Positions 22,588-27,683 of a stretch of 27,683 bases of DNA are shown here, piece after piece. The position numbers and the translations under genes are program-made. Under the pieces are notes generated by a model, which searched no databases, was not told the DNA's origin, and saw nothing but the letters and a program-made list of their open reading frames with translations. Origin of the DNA: a virus. The DNA lies in IMG/VR virus record IMGVR_UViG_3300023084_000095, positions 1 through 27,683 of that record, one strand, 5' to 3'. How positions within the stretch are numbered: position 1 is the stretch's first letter; every line of letters begins with the position of its first letter.

Positions 22588-22663
22588 TGGTGCCGGATGC
22601 AAGAATCGAACTCGCGACCTTCTCATTACAAGTGAGCTGCTCTACCTGCTGAGCTAATCCGGC
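22588..22663 (-). tRNA. tRNA-Thr (anticodon UGU)
   Basis: The 76-base cloverleaf on the minus strand has acceptor GCCGGAT paired with ATCCGGC, D-arm GCTC/GAGC, anticodon loop CTTGTAA (anticodon UGU) and T-arm GCGAG-TTCGATT-CTTGC, and ends in an encoded CCA. The first pair of the anticodon stem (G-A) is mismatched. It closely resembles E. coli tRNA-Thr(UGU). It reads ACA codons, which are favoured in AT-rich phage genes. A late box lies ten bases upstream of its 5' end. Confidence 0.93.
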
Positions 22664-22672
22664 GGCTCTCGA

Positions 22673-22680
22673 TATTTATA
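22673..22680 (-). promoter_or_regulatory. T4-type late promoter next to tRNA
   Basis: Exact TATAAATA on the minus strand (GTGTATAAATATCG), only ten bases before the tRNA 5' end, so its start would fall at or just before the mature tRNA. It may also serve the small gene at 22567. Confidence 0.5.
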
Positions 22681-22686
22681 CACTCA

Positions 22687-22705
22687 ACAAAAGTGGGCCT
22701 TTTGT
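22687..22705 (-). terminator. Weak hairpin after HTH gene
   Basis: ACAAAAG-GCCCA-CTTTTGT is a perfect seven-base stem downstream of the gene ending at 22743. No T-run follows (TTGAGTG), so termination would be weak. It may instead protect the RNA end. Confidence 0.3.
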
Positions 22706-22718
22706 AAGTCTTGCCCAG

Positions 22719-22734
22719 GACTTTCTCATTACAA
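22719..22734 (-). repeat. 16-base copy of the tRNA anticodon arm
   Basis: This stretch matches the anticodon-loop/variable part of tRNA-Thr at 22616-22631 in 15 of 16 bases (12 contiguous). It may be a remnant of a lost or duplicated tRNA. Confidence 0.35.
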
Positions 22735-22742
22735 AGAAATGC

Positions 22743-23003
22743 TTACTTAAATAAAGTAGCACCTGCTACAGAATAAGCTGCAGCGATCATTGCTCGGCTT
22801 GGGGTACCGAGGCGATAGACAGTTTTACCTGTCTTGCTCACGTTGGTGTAAACAGGAAAACCTGCTTCTCGAAGTTCTGCAATTCGAGCACCTACTGAAC
22901 GAACTCCAAACATTCTTTCAGCCTGAGCCTCAGAAAGACTCTGCCCTGAAGACAAGAAGTTAAGGATCTTCTTGGTTTGGTTTGTAGATACAGTCTTAGT
23001 CAT
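22743..23003 (-). CDS. Helix-turn-helix protein (HTH_39-like)
   Basis: The 86-residue protein fits a short winged-helix domain: NQTKKILNFLSSGQSLSEAQ, then AERMFGVRSVGARIAELREA for the recognition helix, and PVYTNVSKTGKTVYRLG as the wing. This matches the HTH_39 pattern I know from phage and plasmid DNA-binding proteins. It would bind DNA as a regulator or as an accessory protein; targets are not visible. AGGAG lies six bases before the ATG. It is the last gene of the unit driven from the promoter at 23367, shared with the gene at 23016-23336. The C-terminus (MIAAAYSVAGATLFK) is hydrophobic but short. Confidence 0.75.
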   Translation of the reverse strand: MTKTVSTNQTKKILNFLSSGQSLSEAQAERMFGVRSVGARIAELREAGFPVYTNVSKTGKTVYRLGTPSRAMIAAAYSVAGATLFK

Positions 23004-23015
23004 AATATACTCCTA

Positions 23016-23336
23016 TTAGTTAGACGTTTCATTTACTACAGTTGTCGAACCAGAAACTGCTGGGGCAGTATTAACTACCTTTACAGTTTTAGGAACGTTA
23101 CGATGAATGACTTTCAAAAGAGCATCCTTAGTTTGAGCACTGCCAATATCGGCATTGTCCAAAAGATACTTAGCTGCATCTTTTTTAGTCATTGCTGAAG
23201 GTAACTCGAGAAAAAAGTGTTCCGAGTTATCTTTCAGTTTCTTAATACGGGAAACCATGTCGTTGCCAAAACGTGCCTTAGTAACACCGTTTGACGTAAC
23301 AGAATAACCCGCAAATTTAAAAGTTTGATTAGACAT
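23016..23336 (-). CDS. Unknown early protein
   Basis: The 106-residue protein begins MSNQTFKFAGYSVTSNGVTK and includes a basic helix (FGNDMVSRIKKLKDNSEHFF) and a helix with MTKKDAAKYLLDN, then ends in a Thr/Val/Asn-rich tail (VVNTAPAVSGSTTVVNETSN). I do not recognise the family. AGGAG lies nine bases before the ATG. A sigma-70 promoter (TTGACT, 17, TATAAT) with the shared upstream box lies 31-59 bases upstream, so it is probably an early gene, co-transcribed with the HTH gene downstream. No enzyme or membrane motif is visible. A regulatory or host-takeover role is only a guess. Confidence 0.65.
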   Translation of the reverse strand: MSNQTFKFAGYSVTSNGVTKARFGNDMVSRIKKLKDNSEHFFLELPSAMTKKDAAKYLLDNADIGSAQTKDALLKVIHRNVPKTVKVVNTAPAVSGSTTVVNETSN

Positions 23337-23366
23337 AATGTATTTCTCCTAACAATTTACCCTACT

Positions 23367-23395
23367 ATTATAGCACCACTAATTGAGAAAGTCAA
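23367..23395 (-). promoter_or_regulatory. Sigma-70-type promoter with upstream box
   Basis: The minus strand has TTGACT (23395-23390), 17 bases, TATAAT (23372-23367). TGGTCATCTT (23409-23400) lies four bases upstream of the -35 box, exactly as at 20273. It would drive the genes at 23336 and 23003. Confidence 0.75.
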
Positions 23396-23421
23396 GCAAA
23401 AGATGACCAAAATGATCAATT

Positions 23422-23907
23422 CTATGCTGCCTCCAGTTCTTTTTGTAGTTGCTCGCCAGTGAACCACCCTTTGGCAGTTTTGAATTCACACTTATAATCT
23501 GAGCGTTCGCTCTGTGAGAGAGGAATCCATGACTCACTCTTAGCGAGAATTTCACGGCGCATGTAACCATGCTCGTCATTGTTGGTAAAACGCTGGCAAA
23601 TCCAACGATCCATTTTCCAGACAAACTCGGTTACAGTATCCCAATCCTCGCATTCACGAGCATCGTCCTCAACGATCTCCCAACCTAGGATATACTCCTC
23701 GGAAGCCTCGTTACGGTACTCAATGAGATCCGTCAGAGTAGGAATGCCCTCCTGAGCAATCTTGTTGATCTGAGCAGTGCTCAAATTACGAACAACATAG
23801 GTGTCGCCACCCTTGAACTTCCAATACTGAGGGCACTCGCCCTTACCGTCCCAATCATGGGCACCGTAATTTTCTTTGTATTGGGTCCAAATAACTAACT
23901 TCGACAT
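23422..23907 (-). CDS. Conserved protein of unknown function
   Basis: The 161-residue protein starts MSKLVIWTQYKENYGAHDWD, then GECPQYWKFKGGDTYVV, a phrase I recall from a widely distributed phage and bacterial family of unknown function. It is acidic and aromatic-rich, with helices near AQINKIAQEGIPTLTDLIEY and EDWDTVTEFVWKMDRWICQR. I chose the ATG at 23907 because GAGGAAG lies five bases before it; an in-frame ATG at 23967 lies upstream of the promoter start. Its codon use looks more GC-rich than its neighbours. It lies under a perfect sigma-70 promoter with phased A-tracts, so it may be among the most strongly expressed early genes here. Confidence 0.7.
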   Translation of the reverse strand: MSKLVIWTQYKENYGAHDWDGKGECPQYWKFKGGDTYVVRNLSTAQINKIAQEGIPTLTDLIEYRNEASEEYILGWEIVEDDARECEDWDTVTEFVWKMDRWICQRFTNNDEHGYMRREILAKSESWIPLSQSERSDYKCEFKTAKGWFTGEQLQKELEAA

Positions 23908-23934
23908 AACCACTTCCTCACTTTGTATACCACT

Positions 23935-23963
23935 ATTATAGAGCCTTTTATACCATTTGTCAA
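23935..23963 (-). promoter_or_regulatory. Consensus sigma-70-type promoter with UP-like A-tracts
   Basis: On the minus strand TTGACA (23963-23958), 17 bases, TATAAT (23940-23935), all exact. Directly upstream are three A-tracts of six, seven and nine bases (23967-23972, 23977-23983, 23987-23995) centred about 10.5-11 bases apart. This is the pattern of an UP element or bent DNA. Confidence 0.85.
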
Positions 23964-24055
23964 GCATTTTTTCACATTTTTTTGAATTTTTTTTTCGTTA
24001 TATAAATCAATGACTTACATTTCGCTCTGAGATCCCCTGTAAACGCCTCTCTTGA

Positions 24056-24089
24056 GGGGGTATATCTGGGTATTAGTGGGGTATTAGGG
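24056..24089 (+). other. Putative G-quadruplex-forming tract
   Basis: The plus strand has four G-runs of 5, 3, 4 and 3 separated by loops of 7, 7 and 5 bases, which fits the usual G3+N1-7 rule. It lies in the only 134-base non-coding gap of this part, between the sulfotransferase gene and the A-tract promoter, in an otherwise AT-rich genome. The minus strand is correspondingly C-rich. Confidence 0.55.
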
Positions 24090-24101
24090 TACCCTCAGGC
24101 C

Positions 24102-24701
24102 CTAAGACAGACGGTCAATCTTTTGGGATATGCCGAATCCGTTAGCTACGGATTGGATAGTTTCGTCAAATATGTTGAAATCCTTATTAGTTTTCAATAG
24201 GTTATACTCCGTGTTCACGTCATATAGATCCTCATACCATGTGATCTCTTTATCGTTGAAATAGCAGTAATCTAGTATAGATGCATAGCTATTGGCTAGG
24301 ACTTTAGATGAGTTCATAACGAACTGCTTAAAATCGATAAACTCTGCGAACTGACTTCTCAGTATATAGTCATAGGATGAATAGAAAACGTTCTTCCAAT
24401 TACGCCTAACCAAATAGTAATCTGCAAAGGGCAAAAGTTGAGTAGATGTTTCTGCATTGGCTAGGACTATTCTGTTCTTATGATCTGCCCAACCCTTCAT
24501 AAATTGCTCTGTTGTCCACTCTGGCTGTACAGGTGCCTCATGCGTTTCTTTTTTAATCTGAGTAATAGATACAAAGAATACATCTGGATACTCTTGTATG
24601 TGCGTAGAATGAAGCTCACCAAAAAAAGGTAAGCCTGTCTCCTCAGATTTATCTAAACAAAATTTTGTGCCTCCTGATCGAGGCATTGCTAAAACTATCA
24701 C
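24102..24701 (-). CDS. Sulfotransferase-like protein
   Basis: The 199-residue protein begins with a P-loop-type P7-R-S-G-G-T-K-F14, the 5'-phosphosulfate binding motif of PAPS-dependent sulfotransferases. A second feature, VRRNWKNVFYSSYDY near residue 97, fits the RxxxxxxS region that contacts the 3'-phosphate. The substrate is unknown. The start is GTG at 24701, overlapping the previous stop as GTGA; the first in-frame ATG, at 24686, would cut before the P-loop. With the oxygenase and GT-like genes directly upstream it may add sulfate to a phage or host glycan. No membrane helix is visible, so it should act in the cytoplasm. Confidence 0.7.
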   Translation of the reverse strand: MIVLAMPRSGGTKFCLDKSEETGLPFFGELHSTHIQEYPDVFFVSITQIKKETHEAPVQPEWTTEQFMKGWADHKNRIVLANAETSTQLLPFADYYLVRRNWKNVFYSSYDYILRSQFAEFIDFKQFVMNSSKVLANSYASILDYCYFNDKEITWYEDLYDVNTEYNLLKTNKDFNIFDETIQSVANGFGISQKIDRLS

Positions 24702-26035
24702 TGTTTAGGCTCGTTACTGTAATTTGCCTCTCGTAATTGTAGAACTTGATCTTTAACAAAGTCCTCGGGATCGTGTGAAATCCAATAAGGTCTCCAATCA
24801 ATTAATGTATCCTTTAACCAAGGAACATCCTGAAAATCTTGCTGTTGATCTAAGTTTTGTTGTATTAATACGTTTCTATTGAATAGAGCAATCTTATTAC
24901 AATTTGACATAACTTCAGCATATTGTTCAGGGTTTGTTTTTTTCATTGCCTTCAATCTTCCCATTTCCATACAAATTGCATGTCGGCGGAGATTGTCGTC
25001 TTCTATACTATCATATGTTTCGTCTATGTATGGATGAAATGTTTTAAAGCCCATGTCAAGCCATTCTTTCATAAAGTATGGTGTTGAATATGCTATAACA
25101 GGTTTGGCACAAAGTATTGCTTTATAGGTCTTTTCTGTTAAGAATGCTGGGCTAAAATCTTGTATTGATAAATCGCCGTTCTGATATTGTAAGTAATCTC
25201 CATAAAAGTTTTTAAAGGGAAGATAGTGAGACTCTATTAAAATATGTATGTCAGTTTTTAAAATTGCATTTACAATTACATCATTCCACTTATCCAATTT
25301 TTGTCTTGGATCGGAGGTTGGATCAACTTCGTAAGGGGTGTTCCTTATCCAATTTGCTATTCCAGGTCTTACTTCACCCTTAAGAATTTCTGTTGCATCC
25401 TTTATCATCTCTTCTGTAGTATAGATTTTAACACGTTCTAAATACTCAGCCTGTGGCCCTTTATCCGCATCAGTCATAAAGTATGGATTCATTCTGTGAA
25501 ATGAAAAAATCATATCACTTAAAAAATCTTTTCTGTAAAAATCTAGGTATAGTGCCAATCTTTCTGGGTGATAGTTTCTACTGAAACAAGAAAATTGTGC
25601 TTTGCTAGGCTGTATTAACTTTTCTTCAGGCACCCAAGGAACTCTTAATTGAAGAGCACCATAAAGATAGATATGAGGTTCGCCGTAATCCTTCCAGCAT
25701 TTCAAAACAAATTTTCTAAAGAGTTCGTCCTTAACAATCCAGTGAACTTTTTCTACAGGTATTTTTTGTCTCTTTAGCTGGTTTCTAATAGCAACCAAAT
25801 CTCTTTTATTAAAATAATCATCTGGAAAGTATATTAATATCTTTGTACCGAATGTATCTCTTAAATGATCCCAATGCTCTTGAGACATCAAGTCTTCAAA
25901 TCTAACACCACGAACTGCGGCATCTAGTCTATCGTAAAAATAGATTGCATTTGGATCACTTAGAGCAGTATCCATTTTATAGATATGTTGATTGAGGAAT
26001 CCATCACCTCGTTTGGCCGCACTGTAAAATCTCAT
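24698..26035 (-). CDS. Glycosyltransferase-like protein
   Basis: The 445-residue protein has no membrane helix. Its strongest clue is LTEKTYKAILCAKPVIAYST near residue 300-320, then FMKEWLDMGFKTFHPYIDET. A Glu-Lys-Thr, then a Cys/Ala-Lys-Pro stretch and Gly-Phe-x-T-F is a pattern I recall in phage GT-like or exostosin-like proteins, where it fits the donor-binding domain. The N-terminal half (RFYSAAKRGDGFLNQHIYKM) is not recognised. No DxD motif is obvious. It lies between an oxygenase and a sulfotransferase-like gene, coupled to the latter by GTGA, so all three may act on the same glycan or glycoprotein. Assignment is tentative. Confidence 0.6.
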   Translation of the reverse strand: MRFYSAAKRGDGFLNQHIYKMDTALSDPNAIYFYDRLDAAVRGVRFEDLMSQEHWDHLRDTFGTKILIYFPDDYFNKRDLVAIRNQLKRQKIPVEKVHWIVKDELFRKFVLKCWKDYGEPHIYLYGALQLRVPWVPEEKLIQPSKAQFSCFSRNYHPERLALYLDFYRKDFLSDMIFSFHRMNPYFMTDADKGPQAEYLERVKIYTTEEMIKDATEILKGEVRPGIANWIRNTPYEVDPTSDPRQKLDKWNDVIVNAILKTDIHILIESHYLPFKNFYGDYLQYQNGDLSIQDFSPAFLTEKTYKAILCAKPVIAYSTPYFMKEWLDMGFKTFHPYIDETYDSIEDDNLRRHAICMEMGRLKAMKKTNPEQYAEVMSNCNKIALFNRNVLIQQNLDQQQDFQDVPWLKDTLIDWRPYWISHDPEDFVKDQVLQLREANYSNEPKQ

Positions 26036-26037
26036 TA

Positions 26038-26769
26038 TTATTTCCTTGTTGGTAAATCAAAGGGCTCATCTGTTTCTTTATCATACCAATACAAACTTCT
26101 ATGAGGCCTATCCCCATCTTTATAGTCTGCATCACTATAATAGAAAAATAATCTAAAAGTTGTCCGGTGTACATCTTCAGGACATTTTAGTGGTTTAGGA
26201 TAACCATGAAATCCTCTCTTATGGTAATCCCATATTACTACACTGTTAAATTCACACGGAAAGTCCTTTATCATATTTTCTTTTTTATGATCCCAGAACT
26301 CTAGGGCACCCTTCCATTCAGGGTCCCAGTCGGGTGTTAAGTATACGATTAAGGAAAGTGCTCTGTGTAATTTTAATCTGTCGTTCCAGTTAAAATCTGT
26401 ATGAACTTTTAAACTGTCGCCATTCCAAGATTTAGAATATCCTGCTCCTACTAGATAAGGATCAGAAATTAAATCATCTCTTCCTACTAATTTGCACAAC
26501 CATTCCATGCCCAAAGCGCCATGTAATCCTTCAATAAATTCTCTAGCGACTGGCATGTGTTCTGTTTTTATACACTCCTGCATCCGACTACCATTTCTCT
26601 CAAAGGTAGACCAGTGATGATCAGGTATTGTGTTCGACTCCTCAAACATTCTGCGTGCTAGATTTTCTGGCAGAAAGTTTTTTAGTCTTACATGTGGTAC
26701 CGGAGTCTGTGTACTATACTCATCATGTAGTTCAAAGGCATTGTGCGTTGCCGTAATGTAATCTATCAA
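26038..26769 (-). CDS. 2-oxoglutarate/Fe(II)-dependent oxygenase
   Basis: The 243-residue protein has the HxD...H triad: H123-T-D125 in LKVHTDFNW, distal H188 in FHGYPKPLKC, and R202 or R206 for 2-oxoglutarate. The double-stranded beta-helix region, LSLIVYLTPDWDPEWKGALE, then FNSVVIWD, fits prolyl-4-hydroxylase-like enzymes. Such oxygenases are common in marine T4-like phages; targets include proteins and sugars, but none is known here. It lies in the same run as a GT-like and a sulfotransferase-like gene, which suggests hydroxylation of a glycan or peptide to be decorated next. The stop precedes the GT-like ATG by two bases. Confidence 0.85.
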   Translation of the reverse strand: MIDYITATHNAFELHDEYSTQTPVPHVRLKNFLPENLARRMFEESNTIPDHHWSTFERNGSRMQECIKTEHMPVAREFIEGLHGALGMEWLCKLVGRDDLISDPYLVGAGYSKSWNGDSLKVHTDFNWNDRLKLHRALSLIVYLTPDWDPEWKGALEFWDHKKENMIKDFPCEFNSVVIWDYHKRGFHGYPKPLKCPEDVHRTTFRLFFYYSDADYKDGDRPHRSLYWYDKETDEPFDLPTRK

Positions 26770-26772
26770 TTC

Positions 26773-27099
26773 TTATTTACCTTTAAATGCTTGAGCTCCA
26801 AAAAATGCTGCAACAATACCTGCTACTGCTACAAAATATGTTGGTGCCATATCTCCTAATGTAGCTTGAGCTTGTTCTAGTCCTGCTAAACTAGCAACGA
26901 CCACAGCAAAAGGATAGAGTAACATACCCCAAAGTGCAAACCAAGCCATACTACGTTGACTGTCTCGCATTGCATCCTGGTCTTCAAGTTCTTTTCTCTT
27001 AAATTCCATGTACATTGCTTTTTCTTCATCATCTACTTTACCGTCACCATTGGTGTCTGCAGGGTGGAACTCTTTAGCCTTTACTTCTTCTTCTGCCAT
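26773..27099 (-). CDS. EF-hand membrane protein, possible holin
   Basis: The 108-residue protein has a canonical calcium loop, D15-T-N17-G-D19-G-K21-V-D23-D-E-E26, near the N-terminus, a charged helix (KRKELEDQDAMRDSQRS), then two hydrophobic segments (MAWFALWGMLLYPFAVVVAS and YFVAVAGIVAAFFGAQAF). I recall near-identical proteins in marine T4-like phages, sometimes called holin-like. Two membrane helices and calcium binding would suit a regulated pore, but this is inference. I chose the ATG at 27099 for its AAGGAG; an in-frame ATG at 27126 has no such site. An exact late box lies 32-39 bases upstream, so it is a late gene, which fits a lysis role. Confidence 0.75.
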   Translation of the reverse strand: MAEEEVKAKEFHPADTNGDGKVDDEEKAMYMEFKRKELEDQDAMRDSQRSMAWFALWGMLLYPFAVVVASLAGLEQAQATLGDMAPTYFVAVAGIVAAFFGAQAFKGK

Positions 27100-27130
27100 A
27101 ATAGTTCTCCTTACTAAAGTAATCAAGAAC

Positions 27131-27138
27131 TATTTATA
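27131..27138 (-). promoter_or_regulatory. T4-type late promoter
   Basis: Exact TATAAATA on the minus strand (GTTATAAATAGTTC), 32 bases before the ATG at 27099 and overlapping the stop codon of the gene upstream. Confidence 0.65.
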
Positions 27139-27683
27139 ACTTTTTTTCCCTTATGTTTTTAAATACTTTTAACAGCTCTTCTTTGTCTATTTCTGTTTTT
27201 AGTGTAGCAATTTTTATTTCACCTAACGCCATCCTAGGGTCGTGAAAATTATAAGGCAATTTGTCTGGCATCTTTTGATAGAAAGCCTTATAGTGTTCCT
27301 TTAAATGTTCCGCGTCCTCTTCCGTAATAGGATCGTCTAAATGTACTTCAAAGTCTGTGCTTGTCCAATATTGAGGAACAAGAAGAGATTGGTCTATATT
27401 AAAATTACCTGTTGCCACTATTTGTTCAAATGATCTTCCTTCAAGGTGAGGATAGGATAAAAACATATCTCCAAAGTTTCTTTGTAAAGTAAATTTAAAG
27501 TAATCCTCGTCTCGCAATCTAAATCTTTTTGAACCACCTTTAAACCCCCAATGCAGAGGTTGCTCAAAGTCTGCCTTCTCATACAATATTAAATAGTCTC
27601 TTAAATCTAGATAAGATTGTCTCTGTGCTGTTGTGGATTCTCCTATCCATGTTTCCAAATACTGAAACATCAATGTAGGATTT
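27134..27683 (-). CDS. Unknown protein, probably cut at its N-terminus
   Basis: The frame is open to the window edge. It can start at TTG (27673) or ATG (27670), but neither has a ribosome site, and the preceding codons (Asn-Pro-Thr) stay open, so the true start may lie outside. The visible part is about 180 residues: FQYLETWIGESTTAQRQSYL, then DLRDYLILYEKADFEQPLHW, and later YFKFTLQRNFGDMFLSYPHL. It is soluble with helices and no motif I recognise. The acidic run DDPITEEDAEHLKEHYKAFY and the HDPRMALGEI segment suggest a globular protein. It ends at a late box for the next gene. Confidence 0.6.
   Translation of the reverse strand, partial: NPTLMFQYLETWIGESTTAQRQSYLDLRDYLILYEKADFEQPLHWGFKGGSKRFRLRDEDYFKFTLQRNFGDMFLSYPHLEGRSFEQIVATGNFNIDQSLLVPQYWTSTDFEVHLDDPITEEDAEHLKEHYKAFYQKMPDKLPYNFHDPRMALGEIKIATLKTEIDKEELLKVFKNIREKKL

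Noticed and set aside
22681-22742. A second tRNA gene
   Set aside because: Only the anticodon-arm part matches; there is no T-arm (TTCGA) or acceptor stem.
23379-23624. 81-residue minus frame
   Set aside because: It lies in another frame across the end of the 23422-23907 gene, which has the better start, family pattern and promoter.
24020-24110. Terminator after the sulfotransferase-like gene
   Set aside because: Short stems such as AGGGTACCCT are present but no T-run follows on the minus strand, so I did not call one.
1-27683. CRISPR array, insertion sequence, integrase or rRNA
   Set aside because: No spaced direct repeats, transposase or integrase motifs, or rRNA-like stretches were seen on either strand.

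Overview
All real genes in this AT-rich window lie on the minus strand and are packed with ATGA, TAATG or TAAATG junctions. The gene content points to a T4-like marine myovirus: class I ribonucleotide reductase, dCMP deaminase, flavin-dependent thymidylate synthase, a zinc-finger/TOPRIM primase, T4-type late promoters (TATAAATA), small structural-type proteins, a spanin pair, a tRNA and host-like metabolic and sugar genes. SAR11-type pelagiphages or marine cyanophages are the closest guesses. The host cannot be settled from sequence alone.

Reading in the direction of transcription (high to low coordinates), 27683-24102 holds an unknown protein, an EF-hand membrane protein under a late promoter, a 2OG-Fe(II) oxygenase, a glycosyltransferase-like protein and a sulfotransferase-like protein. 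Next comes a G-rich quadruplex-type tract, phased A-tracts and a perfect sigma-70 promoter. That promoter serves a compact early-type block (23907-22743) of small proteins, including a helix-turn-helix protein. A late promoter then sits directly before tRNA-Thr(UGU). Region 22567-17697 is accessory: a GT2-type glycosyltransferase, a GNAT-like protein, a fatty acid desaturase, a YubB/DUF1281-like protein, a TagD-like cytidylyltransferase, several tiny ORFs and a second GT2-type protein.

Region 17643-8015 is late-type. It holds a lipoprotein made largely of 11-residue repeats, a DUF6267-like protein with ligase-like motifs, an NMNAT-like nucleotidyltransferase, a membrane-anchored protein, a modular Lys/Cys-rich protein, overlapping i-spanin and o-spanin genes, two large charged probable virion proteins and five smaller structural-type proteins. 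T4-type late boxes punctuate this half.

At about 7958-8018 the late block ends in a hairpin terminator that contains the start site of a perfect sigma-70 promoter. Downstream is the DNA-precursor block: primase, thyX, a GlcNAc-transferase-like gene, nrdA, two tandem QueC-like PP-loop ATPases, nrdB, dCMP deaminase, a zinc-ribbon protein and a partial ORF at the window edge. Together nrdAB, dCMP deaminase and ThyX supply dNTPs and dTMP for replication. The tandem PP-loop pair inside that block is the least explained part.
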